The notes: generated by a model from the sequence alone, not told the origin. Shown: positions 1 through 8,945, counted from the stretch's first letter. The stretch: 64,000 bases of DNA from Chitinophagales bacterium (GCA_015654595.1 JAATGQ010000103.1:21173-85172), one strand, 5' to 3'. Numbers and translations: made by a program.

Positions 1-74
1 AAGATGATCACCATGGCCACGATCGTCTCCAACAACGTTGCCCCTCCTATTCTTTTGATTGTCAGTCTACCCAT
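1..74 (-). CDS. Type II/IV pseudopilin, N-terminal fragment (runs off window)
   Basis: A minus-strand frame opens with ATG at 74-72 and reads MGRLTIKRIGG followed by ATLLETIVAMVII before the window ends. This is a class III prepilin leader: a basic stretch, Gly at -1 of the cleavage point, then a hydrophobic helix with Glu at +5. In known families the leader is cut by an A24 peptidase and the subunit joins a pseudopilus in the inner membrane and periplasm. The start overlaps the end of the upstream gene by 13 bp, so the two are probably translationally coupled. Only 24 residues are visible, so the subunit type (G, H, I or J) cannot be told. Confidence 0.8.
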   Translation of the reverse strand, partial: MGRLTIKRIGGATLLETIVAMVII

Positions 75-1336
75 TGCACAACCTGGTTGATCTCGCCGGT
101 ATTGAACAGGTCCGGACCGATAAAATATTTTGAAAGCGCTTCCCGGTCGATCTCCACGTCCACCAGGTAATTTTCATAGTAAGTCAACGGCGTCCGATAG
201 ATAAAGTAGTCGGTCAGCACTGCTCCGTTTACTGCGCCCTGCAGATAAGAATACCCTGACACGTAGACATAACCGCAGATCAGGCTTTGTTTACCGGTTT
301 CGAGACAGGTCTTTTTCAGATCATCTGATTTCATCGACCGGGTCAGCACCACTCCCGTGATCCGGCAGCTGTCACCAATACGGATAACGGGTTGACCGAT
401 GTCGTTTGCCCTCTTCAACAAAACCAGGGTACTGGGGTAACTGAGTCCGCAATGGGAGCCGACCAGTATACTATCGGAAGCCAAGGCCTGTAACCTTCCG
501 GAAAAACCGTCTTCTATCTTTATGACAGGCGCCACCACCAGAACATCCTGTATTTGCGTCCTGCTTCCAATCTCTATTATCGAATCGGACACCAATATAA
601 TATGTCCTTTCAGATGGCAGGCCCCGGTCCGGATCGGTCCCTTCTGGCGAATGACCACTGCAGTGTCGGCAAAGGATTGCTGCCAGTCCTCTCCAATCGT
701 CAGCGCATGGGCGTCGCCAGGCTGGGCCATCAGGCTGTCTGACCATCGTAACAAATGATTTATCAGTCGATTATCCGGCAGCGGGAGGGAGTCGGGACTT
801 ACCCGGATCGAGCCCTGCACCAGTTGTGGCGATGTAAAGCTGTGCTGCCCGATCATCGCAGCGTTGACTCCCGCCTTTGGCAGCACAGCATCCCCGACAA
901 GGCGGGTATTACCCGTCAATGACAAAGGCCGGTCGTGATCTGCCAGGTAAAGACAACCATTCAAAGGAGCTCCTGTAGCCTGTCCGGTAAAGAAAGCGCG
1001 AGTCTTGTCTTTGCCTTTATAGACTACGCGCGCATCGGCCAGACCGAAGAGTCCCCAGTTCTCTCTTTTTATTGTTACGCTGTCCTCGCCGTTGTCAAAC
1101 AAATCGGACTGTTCCTGCTGAACGACAAGGGTCTGGGCAGTGTCTGCGAGGATGCGATCGACAACGGAGCCGAAGTCCCGGTCTAACCGGGCGGCGTCGT
1201 GTACGCTGCTTTCAAAATCCATCTGCCGCCAGGCCAGCAGCAACACCATCGAACACAGCAACGCGATTACCAGCGCTATGATCACGGTTATAAATAAGGC
1301 ATTAGCTTTAAGCCGCACTGGTTTGTCAATCGGCAT
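62..1336 (-). CDS. Minor-pilin-like (GspK/PilX-type) membrane-anchored protein
   Basis: A 424-residue protein starts at the ATG at 1336, which overlaps the previous gene by 11 bp; an upstream in-frame ATG at 1402 would lie deep inside that gene. Residues 1-14 are basic and polar (MPIDKPVRLKANA), then one long hydrophobic helix LFITVIIALVIALLCSMVLLL, as in PilX/GspK-like proteins that lack the usual Glu+5. The rest is a soluble domain rich in short beta-like segments with a few Cys. It lies between a MORN protein and a pseudopilin, which supports a role in pseudopilus assembly. The family assignment is inference from the N-terminus and context. Confidence 0.6.
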   Translation of the reverse strand: MPIDKPVRLKANALFITVIIALVIALLCSMVLLLAWRQMDFESSVHDAARLDRDFGSVVDRILADTAQTLVVQQEQSDLFDNGEDSVTIKRENWGLFGLADARVVYKGKDKTRAFFTGQATGAPLNGCLYLADHDRPLSLTGNTRLVGDAVLPKAGVNAAMIGQHSFTSPQLVQGSIRVSPDSLPLPDNRLINHLLRWSDSLMAQPGDAHALTIGEDWQQSFADTAVVIRQKGPIRTGACHLKGHIILVSDSIIEIGSRTQIQDVLVVAPVIKIEDGFSGRLQALASDSILVGSHCGLSYPSTLVLLKRANDIGQPVIRIGDSCRITGVVLTRSMKSDDLKKTCLETGKQSLICGYVYVSGYSYLQGAVNGAVLTDYFIYRTPLTYYENYLVDVEIDREALSKYFIGPDLFNTGEINQVVQWVD

Positions 1337-1820
1337 CCGTTTCCTTTTTACCGTTATCCACAGGCTTACCCTTACTGTAACGGATATGTTCAACGCTGCC
1401 ATCGGGCTGATATAGACTCGCCGTTCCCGTCTGAAGGCCTTTTCGCCAGTAAGTCAACGACTTAAGTCTTCCGTCCACATACCAGCTCTTCCATTCGCCG
1501 CTCTTCAGACCATCCTGGAATATCCCGCTTTCCTTCAGGCTTTTTTCGGGATAGAACTCTTTGTATTCGCCGTTCAGCAGCCAGCCGTCGTATCCGCCTG
1601 CTGTCGAAAAGACGGAGTCGGGTTTGTACCAGAAGTACCAGCGGTCTGTCAACACGCGGATGGGGTCGTCTGGTTTTCGCACAAAGAAGACGCAGAGGGT
1701 GTCGGATCGATGGAATTCCCGGCGGCCAAGGGCGGTTGTCTTTAGATCAGGAGTCGTCTGGGCGAAAGAAGTGAGCCCTTCCACCAGGAAAAAAACCAGC
1801 AGGAGTATACGAAAAGTCAT
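1326..1820 (-). CDS. Secreted MORN-repeat-variant protein
   Basis: 164 residues with a signal peptide (MTFRILLLVFFLVEGLTSFAQ, cleavage near SFA-Q). The middle and C-terminal half contains MORN-like variant repeats: LLNGEYKEFYPEKSLKESG, then FQDGLKSGEWKSWYVDGRL, then WRKGLQTGTASLYQPDGS. In Bacteroidota such proteins are usually periplasmic or surface proteins of unknown function. It is the first gene of a minus-strand run that continues into two pilin-like genes and is transcribed away from the secretion operon at 1970. Its role in that locus is unknown. Confidence 0.75.
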   Translation of the reverse strand: MTFRILLLVFFLVEGLTSFAQTTPDLKTTALGRREFHRSDTLCVFFVRKPDDPIRVLTDRWYFWYKPDSVFSTAGGYDGWLLNGEYKEFYPEKSLKESGIFQDGLKSGEWKSWYVDGRLKSLTYWRKGLQTGTASLYQPDGSVEHIRYSKGKPVDNGKKETDAD

Positions 1821-1884
1821 CGGCAGTCAATTTTTTTCTTCATAAAAGATCGGTTATAGCAGCCCGGTAAATTTAGGTAAAAAG

Positions 1885-1901
1885 TAGCTTCGATAATTTC
1901 G
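1885..1901 (+). promoter_or_regulatory. Possible -7 elements of the secretion operon
   Basis: Two overlapping-phase boxes, TAGCTTCG (1885-1892) and TAATTTCG (1894-1901), each match the Bacteroidota -7 consensus TAnnTTTG with one mismatch. They lie 69-85 bp before the pseudopilin start at 1970 in the 149-bp divergent spacer. No clear -33 TTTG partner was seen. Confidence 0.3.
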
Positions 1902-1969
1902 TTCCTTCATCCTTTCTAACTATCTTGTATATCCAAATAGCAGCCCCAAAAACCAAGCAACCTGTGTAC

Positions 1970-2386
1970 ATGAGAAAAGAAAAGGCTTACCTGCGCCCTT
2001 TAAAAGCCTTCACACTGACGGAAGTCCTTGTCGTTCTGATCATCATAGGCATCCTGATCCTTCTCGCTCTTCCCAATCTGATGCCGCTGATCACCAAAGC
2101 AAAGAGCACCGAGGCAAAACTCCAGCTTCAGCATGTCTATACGCTGGAAAAGAATTTTTTTTACGAAAAATCAAGATACAGCAAAGACCTTACGGAAATC
2201 TCTTTCGAGCAGCAGCCGCTCAGCACAAGCGGGGGCAATGCCAATTACCGGGTAGAGATCATCGACGCCACCAACAACACCTTTAAAGCCAGGGCAACAG
2301 CAGTCGTCGATTTCGACGGCGACGGCAACTTCGATGTTTGGGAAATCGATCAGAATCAGCATTTAACTGAAACAACCCCCGACTAA
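1970..2386 (+). CDS. GspG-like pseudopilin
   Basis: 138 residues from the ATG at 1970; an in-frame ATG at 1925 would add an unlikely leader. The leader MRKEKAYLRPLKA is followed by FTLTEVLVVLIIIGILILLALP, a textbook prepilin helix with Phe at +1 and Glu at +5. Residue -1 is Ala rather than the usual Gly. The C-terminal part has a DFDGDGNFDVWEID stretch, an Asp-rich loop like the calcium-binding tail of some major pseudopilins. It is the first gene of a tightly packed plus-strand operon and stops 1 bp before the leader peptidase start. Most likely the major pseudopilin, cut by the adjacent peptidase. Confidence 0.85.
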   Translation: MRKEKAYLRPLKAFTLTEVLVVLIIIGILILLALPNLMPLITKAKSTEAKLQLQHVYTLEKNFFYEKSRYSKDLTEISFEQQPLSTSGGNANYRVEIIDATNNTFKARATAVVDFDGDGNFDVWEIDQNQHLTETTPD

Positions 2387-2387
2387 C

Positions 2388-2900
2388 ATGTACGCCTTAT
2401 CTCTTATTCTCATCTTCAGCAGCCTGCTGGTTATCGCCTGGCAGGATCACCGGGCCCGTTCGGTGACCTGGATCTTGTTCCCGCTGCTGGCAGCCGGGGG
2501 ACTGCTGCTCAACAGCGCGGGCGCTCCGCCTTTGCTTTTACTGCTGCAGAATACGGGGATCAATGTATTGTTTCTGATGCTGCAGCTGGCTTTGTTGCAG
2601 GGCTGGTTCTGGCTGAGAGGATGGAAGCTATCCGCAGCGATCGGCTGGGGCGATATTGTTTTCCTGCTGGCGGCGGCCTTTTTCTTTTCACCGGTCAATT
2701 TTATTGGGTTTTATATTTCCAGTCTGCTGCTGATCGTAGTGTTCTGGCTGGTCCGAACGTCAATCGTATCGGGCGATCAAAAGACTATTCCCCTGGCAGG
2801 ACTGCAGGCGCTATGCCTGTTGCTGCTGGTCATTTTTTCCTGGAGCACCAGCTATTCTCTGCAAAACGACGGATGGCTCTTTAAAATCATCCACCTATGA
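2388..2900 (+). CDS. A24 prepilin leader peptidase (short form)
   Basis: 170 residues, almost entirely membrane helices. The two aspartates of A24 peptidases are visible: D20 in AWQDHRAR after the first helix, and D89 in IGWGDIVF, the GxGD motif. The N-terminal cytoplasmic methyltransferase region with Cys pairs found in PilD/GspO is absent, so the protein is peptidase-only, like CpaA/TadV-type enzymes. It should cut the Ala- or Gly-preceded leaders of the pilin-like proteins at 1970 and 74. It overlaps the downstream ATPase gene by 4 bp (ATGA). Confidence 0.8.
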   Translation: MYALSLILIFSSLLVIAWQDHRARSVTWILFPLLAAGGLLLNSAGAPPLLLLLQNTGINVLFLMLQLALLQGWFWLRGWKLSAAIGWGDIVFLLAAAFFFSPVNFIGFYISSLLLIVVFWLVRTSIVSGDQKTIPLAGLQALCLLLLVIFSWSTSYSLQNDGWLFKIIHL

Positions 2901-4330
2901 AAGAAAGCGCCTCCATCCAAATCATCGAGTCCAGGGTCATCGGGCTGCTGACAGGTAAACAGGCCTGGCATTACCGGATCGTACCCTACGCCGAAGCCAG
3001 CGGACGGCTTCGTTGTTATGGTGATGAAGAGATAAAGAACGCCTCGCTTGAAGACGAGTTACAACTGCTGACGGGGCAAACCATCCTTATCGACAGGATA
3101 GCGTCCGAACAGCTGCAGCCGCTGCTGGAAAAGTATTATCCTAACGACAAACAGGACAGCCGGTTCAATAACAGTTTTTATACCGGCGAAGCCGACAACT
3201 TTCTGCATGACCTGATCAGCGAAGCAAAGCTGCTCCGAAGCAGCGATATCCATATCGAGATCTACGAGGTCAGCTGCCGCGTCCGTATCCGGATCGACGG
3301 AATGCTGGTACAGCGGTATTTTATCGAAAAGTCCCGCTACCCTTCCCTGATCAACAAAATTAAGATCATCGCCAACCTGGACATCGCCGAAAAACGATTA
3401 CCCCAGGATGGGCGTATCTTTTTTGAACACGGCGAGTTGAAATTCGATATCCGCGTTTCGGTACTGCCGACCCTGCATGGTGAAAAAGTGGTACTGCGCC
3501 TGCTGAACAACGATGCGACCAACATCGATATCCATAGGCTTGGATTTTCGCCTATCGACCTGGCCAATTACCTGGAAGGTATCCGGCGCCCCAATGGCAT
3601 CCTGTTGATCAGCGGCCCTACGGGTTCGGGAAAGACGACCACGCTTTATGCGACCCTCAAACTGCTGAATACGGACGCCCGCAATATTACGACCATCGAA
3701 GACCCGATCGAATATACGCTGCACGGCGTGAACCACGTCCAGCTTAAGGAATCCATCGGCTTTACCTTTGCCGCCGCACTGCGCAACTTTCTGCGGCAGG
3801 ACCCGAATATCATTATGCTGGGTGAGATCCGCGATCCGGAGACCGCCAATATGGCGATCCGGGCCTCACTGACGGGTCACCTGGTGTTATCGACCATCCA
3901 TACGAATTCTGCCTGGGGAACGGTATCGCGTCTGATAGACATGGGAATACCGCCCTTCCTTATTGCCGATACGCTCAATACGACGGTCGCCCAACGGCTC
4001 GTAAGACTGCTTTGCCCTTCCTGCAAGCGGAGAGAAGCGCTCTCCGCGTCCGCCTTCCCAAGGAAGTTCAAACCATTCAGGAATATGGCAGCGCACTATG
4101 TACCGGCCGGATGCCCGGAATGTTTCAATACGGGTTACAAGGGCAGAAAGGCGGTCTATGAGGTGATCCCCATCGACGATGAGCTGTCCGAACGGATCAA
4201 GACAGGGGAGCACAATATCGAAGAGCTGTTAAAGGAAAGACAAATCCAGACCATCGCACACAATGCCTTTGATTTGTTCGAGGAGGGGCTGACCAGCCTC
4301 GACGAGATCTATTCATTACTTGTACAATAA
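2897..4330 (+). CDS. gspE: GspE/PilB family secretion ATPase
   Basis: 477 residues. Walker A GPTGSGKT lies at residues 240-247, followed by ITTIEDPIEY, the Asp box, the Walker B region IIMLGEIRDPETA and the His box LVLSTIHTN. A four-Cys zinc motif (CPSC and CPEC) lies near the C-terminus, as in GspE and PilB. The N-terminal domain is short compared with E. coli-type GspE. The cytoplasmic hexamer powers pseudopilus growth. It overlaps the peptidase gene by 4 bp and is followed after 7 bp by the secretin gene. No GspF/PilC platform gene, its normal partner, is present in the window. Confidence 0.95.
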   Translation: MKESASIQIIESRVIGLLTGKQAWHYRIVPYAEASGRLRCYGDEEIKNASLEDELQLLTGQTILIDRIASEQLQPLLEKYYPNDKQDSRFNNSFYTGEADNFLHDLISEAKLLRSSDIHIEIYEVSCRVRIRIDGMLVQRYFIEKSRYPSLINKIKIIANLDIAEKRLPQDGRIFFEHGELKFDIRVSVLPTLHGEKVVLRLLNNDATNIDIHRLGFSPIDLANYLEGIRRPNGILLISGPTGSGKTTTLYATLKLLNTDARNITTIEDPIEYTLHGVNHVQLKESIGFTFAAALRNFLRQDPNIIMLGEIRDPETANMAIRASLTGHLVLSTIHTNSAWGTVSRLIDMGIPPFLIADTLNTTVAQRLVRLLCPSCKRREALSASAFPRKFKPFRNMAAHYVPAGCPECFNTGYKGRKAVYEVIPIDDELSERIKTGEHNIEELLKERQIQTIAHNAFDLFEEGLTSLDEIYSLLVQ

Positions 4331-4337
4331 ATCCAGC

Positions 4338-6302
4338 ATGCAGGGAATTTTGAAGCCAACCAAAACAAGGATTATTACAGGACTGCTACTGGTGTTACTG
4401 ACGCCGCTGATGACTCATGCCCAGCAGCCGGAGGACCGATTCAAAGTGCTGGAGAAGAGACTGAAAGATCTTTCTTCTGTCGCGCCTGGGCTTAATCAGA
4501 AGGCCGACCTGTCGGTGACCAATATTTCGGTGGAGGAATTTCTGAAAGGATTGGCGGAAACACACAACCTGAACCTGAATATTGTGCCGGGGCTGAACCA
4601 GAAGATCAGCAATTATTTTTACAACGAGACGGTGATCAATATCCTGCTTTATCTTGCCCGGCAGTATAACCTGGACTTTACCTTTATCGGCAGTATCATT
4701 ACCATAGGCCCTTATGCTGACCCCAACGCCAACCTGCCGCCGCCGCGAAAGGAGATCAATGTCAGCTATAATGGCTATACGCAAACCCTGTCCTTCGACC
4801 TGTCCAACGACAGTCTTTCGGAGGTGGCAAAGAAGATCACCCGGCTGGCGGGTATCAATGTAGTGGTGATGCCGGATCTCTACGGACGAAAAGTGACGGG
4901 TTATGTTCAAAACCTTCCCGTTGTCAACGCGCTGGAAAAGCTGGCGATCGTAAACTCCTTTAAGCTGGACGCGACAAAGGACAGCGCGCTGGTACTCGAA
5001 CCGCTGAAGCAGGACGAGGAGATCTATCCCAGGGACAATAATCAACGCAGCCCGACCTATACGATAAAAAAGGTGAACCATGTTACGGGCGGCCCCTCCT
5101 CTTCGGTAGAAGTCAACGAGGATGAAGCAGGCCATCGGCTGGTCACGCTCACTGTGGACAACCTCCCGCTAAAAGAGGTGATCCGTACTATTGCCCAGCA
5201 GGCGCACATCAACTATTTCGAATACTCGGATCTGCAGGGCAATAGCACCGCCAGCATCACCAATATGGAATTCGAACAGGCGCTGGGGCTGATCCTGAGA
5301 GACACGAAGTACACATTCAATTCGGAAAAAGGGGTTTACCTCATCGGCGACAGAAAGGACGAAGGGCTGAGAGTCCAGCGCCTGGTACAGCTCCAGAATC
5401 GCAGCGCGGATTCTTTGATGGATATCATCCCACAGGAGCTGAAGCAAGGGGTCGAGATAAAGGAGTTCAGGGAGCTGAATGGATTCCTCCTCAGCGGCTC
5501 GGGGCCTCAGATCAGGGAAATAGAGACGTTCCTGCACCAGATCGACAAGGTGGTACCCATGATCACGCTGGAAGTCATCATCCTCGATATCAACAAAAGC
5601 AAGTCGATCTCCACGGGTATTTCGGCAGGCACATCGGATTCGGCCAAGGCCGGCGGCTCTATCCTGGGCGGCAATGGGCTGAGCTTTACGCTTGGGTCCG
5701 GCGACATCAACAGTTTCCTGAGTCATATCGGGCTAAACAATGTGTTCAACCTGGGTAGGGTTTCTCCTAATTTCTATGTCACGATCAACGCGCTGCAGAC
5801 GAACTCGAATGTGAACCAACGCCAGACGCCCAAACTGTCTACGCTAAACGGACATCCGGCCAGTCTCAGCATCGGCAGCACGCAATATTATTCTATCTCT
5901 ACGCAGAACGTGCTGGGGTCGCTGAGCACGCAGACCGTCGTCACCCAGCAATTCATCCCGGTGGAAGCGAACCTGACGGTGGACATCACTCCCTATGTGG
6001 CGGGTAACGACGAGGTCACGATGCATATCGGCGTGAACATCACCAATTTTACCTCGACAACAGCGACTACCAATGCGCCGCCGCCCACTTCGACCAGTAA
6101 GTTCAAGTCTATCATAAGAGTGCGCAACGAGGAAATGATCGTCCTGGGTGGTATCGAGCGAACGCAAAAGAGTGAATCTTCCTCGGGCATCCCGATCCTG
6201 TCCAGTATACCGGTGCTGAAATGGCTTTTCAGCACGCGTACCAAGTCAGACAGTAAGGTTGTGTCTGTCGTATTTATAAAACCAACGATCATCTATAAGT
6301 AA
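4338..6302 (+). CDS. gspD: Type II/III secretin (GspD/PilQ family)
   Basis: 654 residues from the ATG at 4338, chosen because it gives a clean signal peptide (ITGLLLVLLTPLMTHAQ); an ATG at 4320 would overlap gspE. The N-terminal half has STN/secretin_N-type repeats (SVTNISVEEFLKGLAE, LSEVAKKITRLAG, LPLKEVIRTIAQQA). The C-terminal part is the secretin domain, with MITLEVIILDINKSK, NVNQRQTPKLSTLNG and the ending EEMIVLGGIERTQ, IPVLKWLF and VVFIKPTII. It forms the outer-membrane gate of the locus. A Ser/Thr-rich insert sits within the secretin domain near residue 580. Confidence 0.93.
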   Translation: MQGILKPTKTRIITGLLLVLLTPLMTHAQQPEDRFKVLEKRLKDLSSVAPGLNQKADLSVTNISVEEFLKGLAETHNLNLNIVPGLNQKISNYFYNETVINILLYLARQYNLDFTFIGSIITIGPYADPNANLPPPRKEINVSYNGYTQTLSFDLSNDSLSEVAKKITRLAGINVVVMPDLYGRKVTGYVQNLPVVNALEKLAIVNSFKLDATKDSALVLEPLKQDEEIYPRDNNQRSPTYTIKKVNHVTGGPSSSVEVNEDEAGHRLVTLTVDNLPLKEVIRTIAQQAHINYFEYSDLQGNSTASITNMEFEQALGLILRDTKYTFNSEKGVYLIGDRKDEGLRVQRLVQLQNRSADSLMDIIPQELKQGVEIKEFRELNGFLLSGSGPQIREIETFLHQIDKVVPMITLEVIILDINKSKSISTGISAGTSDSAKAGGSILGGNGLSFTLGSGDINSFLSHIGLNNVFNLGRVSPNFYVTINALQTNSNVNQRQTPKLSTLNGHPASLSIGSTQYYSISTQNVLGSLSTQTVVTQQFIPVEANLTVDITPYVAGNDEVTMHIGVNITNFTSTTATTNAPPPTSTSKFKSIIRVRNEEMIVLGGIERTQKSESSSGIPILSSIPVLKWLFSTRTKSDSKVVSVVFIKPTIIYK

Positions 6303-6305
6303 ACT

Positions 6306-7535
6306 ATGCTATCCTTTTTGAAAAGCAGGTTATTGCGGCCCGGGAAAGTTTGCGGTGTGGAGATCGTGCTTCTTCCGGAAGGCGGGCCATTCATCCACGC
6401 GACAGTCGTGCGGCTGAAGGACAATAAGATTGTAAAAGAGAAAGAGGCGCTTTTTGTCGGATCGATGGAAGAGCTGGCAAAAAAAATTCCCGTCGATTTG
6501 CCTCTGGCGTTGACGATCAATGGGAAGGGAGTGCTGCACAAAAAGATAACGGGTCCGGCCCGCAAGGAAAAGCGCTTTGACGTGCTGCTGCCCAATGCGA
6601 ATCCCCATGACTTCTATCTGCAGGTCCTGCCCTGCCGGGATTTCGATTCGGCGACCATCGTGCGCCGGGACATTGTGGACCGGCTGTTAAAAGAGTTGAA
6701 AGAACAGGGCTTTAAAGTGATCGCCGTCGACTGTGGTCCGGGTAATATGTCCAACCTCATACCCTGGATAAACGGCCCGGCTTCTTCTTTGATCGGCGCC
6801 GGCTTTGCGATCCGATTTGACGGGCAAAAGGAAGTGCTCGATATCGAGGTGATCGCGGTCGATAGCGAACAATGGCGGGAGGAGCAGGAATACAATATCG
6901 GGGAGCAGTATATCAAGGCCAGCGGCCTGACGGCTTTTGGGACAGCCATCGGCTTGATCGCAGAAGGGATAGAAGGAGAGAATCGGCTGAACGCTCCAGC
7001 TGTGGCAGCAGAAAGAGATGAGTACCGTTACTTCCGGTATTTCCGGGCAGCCGGGCTGGCTTTGCTCAGCGCTGTCTTTGTGATCCTGCTGATCAGCTTC
7101 CTGGTCTACAACCACTATTTTGAAAAGAATGCCGGACTGCAGGCTTCGCGGGTCGTATTCCAGGATCAGGCGGCAGAAACCCACCGGCTAAGAGCCGCTG
7201 TCAAAGACAAGGAAGGGCTGATCCATCAATATGGCTGGGACAAGCCCTCACGGTTAAGCTATTATGCAGATCGTATCGGCGGGCTGGTGCCCGGGACGAC
7301 GGTATTGACGGATATGAAACTTTTTCCTGTCAGCACCGCGGTGTCCGGCGACGAATGGCGTTTCAAAAAAGATACGATACAGGTGGCTGGCACCTGTGAA
7401 GATCCGACCGAACTGAACCGGTTTGCGAATAACCTGAAGAATATCCGGGAGTTCAGGGAAGTCAATATCAAAAGCTATCTCTATAGTAAAGACAACGGCA
7501 GCGGCGTTTTTTTAATGGAAATCGTAACCTTATAA
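6306..7535 (+). CDS. PilM/GspL-like assembly protein with PilN-like tail
   Basis: 409 residues. About 240 residues of cytoplasmic sequence with an actin-like look (VIAVDCGPGNMSNLI) are followed by one membrane helix around residues 246-268 (LALLSAVFVILLISFLVY). A periplasmic part comes next, with a coiled stretch and a ferredoxin-like region. This is the GspL layout, or PilM and PilN in one chain. It should link the ATPase to the periplasmic parts of the machine. It starts 3 bp after gspD and ends exactly where the next gene begins. Sequence conservation is weak, so the assignment rests on layout and position. Confidence 0.65.
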   Translation: MLSFLKSRLLRPGKVCGVEIVLLPEGGPFIHATVVRLKDNKIVKEKEALFVGSMEELAKKIPVDLPLALTINGKGVLHKKITGPARKEKRFDVLLPNANPHDFYLQVLPCRDFDSATIVRRDIVDRLLKELKEQGFKVIAVDCGPGNMSNLIPWINGPASSLIGAGFAIRFDGQKEVLDIEVIAVDSEQWREEQEYNIGEQYIKASGLTAFGTAIGLIAEGIEGENRLNAPAVAAERDEYRYFRYFRAAGLALLSAVFVILLISFLVYNHYFEKNAGLQASRVVFQDQAAETHRLRAAVKDKEGLIHQYGWDKPSRLSYYADRIGGLVPGTTVLTDMKLFPVSTAVSGDEWRFKKDTIQVAGTCEDPTELNRFANNLKNIREFREVNIKSYLYSKDNGSGVFLMEIVTL

Positions 7536-8062
7536 TGTTCAAGCATCTGACCTATAAGCAAAAGTTCAAATGGCTGGGAGCGGTGGCTATCGTGTCGCTG
7601 TTCATCTGCTGGCAGCTCTCGATCCGGCGGGACGTTGCGGAGGCGCAGGTCTATCACGCGGCAACGGAAGCATTCGCCGGCGGCGAGAGCGGGGAGGGCT
7701 CCCTCGGGCAGCTGAAGCAAAAGGATAAGGAGCTGACCCGGTTATATAGCCGCTTTGTGCTCGATACGCTGGTTGCGGATAAAAACCTGTTGTCTATTGC
7801 CAGCAACTATTGCAAGAACAGGAATATCCGGCTGAAGGAATACAAGGCAGTGAGCCTGGCCAGTGACAGCGGCAGACAAATCCTGACGAGGGCGGTGACG
7901 GTGGAAGGCGGGTTTATTCCCTGTCTGCAGCTATTGAACGAGTTGGAGGTGGGGAGTCGGGCCGGCAGAGTCAGCGGCGCTGTGTTCAGGTCCTCGAAAG
8001 ATGCGGCCAGTAAAAGACTTCGGCTGAATTGCACGATCTATGTACAAAATGTATTACCATGA
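7535..8062 (+). CDS. PilO/GspM-like inner-membrane protein
   Basis: 175 residues: a short cytoplasmic tail (MFKHLTYKQKFK), one helix (LGAVAIVSLFICWQLSI), a charged likely coiled region (LGQLKQKDKELTRLYSRF), then a small alpha/beta domain. This is the PilO/GspM plan. The first base of the start codon is the last base of the preceding PilM/GspL-like gene, and the end overlaps the lipoprotein gene by 4 bp. It presumably pairs with the preceding protein in the inner-membrane platform. Identity is inferred from architecture and operon position. Confidence 0.55.
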   Translation: MFKHLTYKQKFKWLGAVAIVSLFICWQLSIRRDVAEAQVYHAATEAFAGGESGEGSLGQLKQKDKELTRLYSRFVLDTLVADKNLLSIASNYCKNRNIRLKEYKAVSLASDSGRQILTRAVTVEGGFIPCLQLLNELEVGSRAGRVSGAVFRSSKDAASKRLRLNCTIYVQNVLP

Positions 8063-8424
8063 AAAAAATAAGATTCGCTCTTTTTGGCTTTGCCACGCTG
8101 CTCCTGGCAACGAGCTGCAAGGAGATCCTTGAGAAAGACCTGACCAAGGTCAGCGTGAAGATGGTCTCTCCGATAGACGGCGTAGTGTCGGATTCCGCCA
8201 CCCAGGCTTTTTACTGGGAGCCTATCGACTCGAATATCTCGTATGAGCTGCAGGTGGTCAGCCCCAGATTTGATTCTGCGGTGCGGCTGGTCGTGGACAC
8301 AAACATCAAGATCAACGTGCTTCAACTCACGCTGCCCGCTGCCCAGTATCAATGGCGGGTAAGGGCTTATAACAGCAGCAGCACGACGCAATTCACCACG
8401 CCCTGGAACCTGACCATTCAATAA
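8059..8424 (+). CDS. Small lipoprotein with FN3-like domain
   Basis: 121 residues from the ATG at 8059 (ATGA overlap). Lipobox LLLATSC gives Cys18 as the lipidation site. The mature part contains DSATQAFYWEPIDSNISYELQV and YQWRVRAYNSSSTT, typical of a fibronectin type III-like beta sandwich. In this position it could be a pilotin-like or accessory lipoprotein for the secretin; that role is a guess from context, since pilotins vary in fold. Confidence 0.7.
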   Translation: MKKIRFALFGFATLLLATSCKEILEKDLTKVSVKMVSPIDGVVSDSATQAFYWEPIDSNISYELQVVSPRFDSAVRLVVDTNIKINVLQLTLPAAQYQWRVRAYNSSSTTQFTTPWNLTIQ

Positions 8425-8436
8425 CACAGTCGACGC

Positions 8437-8943
8437 ATGGAAAACAAATATGTAAAGTACTTCCTGGTTGTTGCCGTCATCGCGGTCTGGGGTGGTATCG
8501 TGTACCGCGTCGTAAAGGGACTTAGCCAGGATGAAGTGGCAGCGCCGGTAACGCATGCCCCGGTGTTGGCGCAGGCCCCTGTGGCCGAAGAAGCCTTCGT
8601 GCTGAATGCCGACTATCCGGACCCTTTTCTTCCCGATGCGGATACGGCGACTGTCGAACCTGTTGTAAAGACCCCGGCTGTTGCCGCTCCCGCAAGTACG
8701 CCCCCTCCTGCCGGTACTCCCTCTCCTGCTGCTGTCCCCCGGGAGTCCATCACAGATATCGTTCAATTCAATGGCATCATCGCCAATCCCCAGAAAAAGT
8801 CCCGCGTTGCGCTGCTGACCATCCGTGGAAAGGAATATGTGGTCAGGGAAAAAGAAAGGGTAAGCGATATGCTTATCCGAAAGATCGCAGCGGATAAGGT
8901 TACACTCATTTATAAAGGACGTTCTTACCAGGTCATAAAATAA
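8437..8943 (+). CDS. GspC/PilP-like periplasmic linker protein
   Basis: 168 residues: an N-terminal helix (YFLVVAVIAVWGGIVYRVV), a Pro/Ala-rich linker (residues about 35-105, VAAPASTPPPAGTPSPAAVP), then a C-terminal globular domain (ITDIVQFNGIIANPQKKSR to RSYQVIK). The domain resembles the homology region of GspC/PilP (FNGIIANP, VALLTIRGKEY, VREKERVSDMLIRKI). These proteins join the inner platform to the secretin. It is the last gene of the operon and is followed by a strong hairpin. Confidence 0.6.
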   Translation: MENKYVKYFLVVAVIAVWGGIVYRVVKGLSQDEVAAPVTHAPVLAQAPVAEEAFVLNADYPDPFLPDADTATVEPVVKTPAVAAPASTPPPAGTPSPAAVPRESITDIVQFNGIIANPQKKSRVALLTIRGKEYVVREKERVSDMLIRKIAADKVTLIYKGRSYQVIK

Positions 8944-8945
8944 AA

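Noticed and set aside
4395..5135. 246-codon minus-strand frame within the secretin gene
   Set aside because: Antisense shadow of a well-supported gene, no start context or family features.
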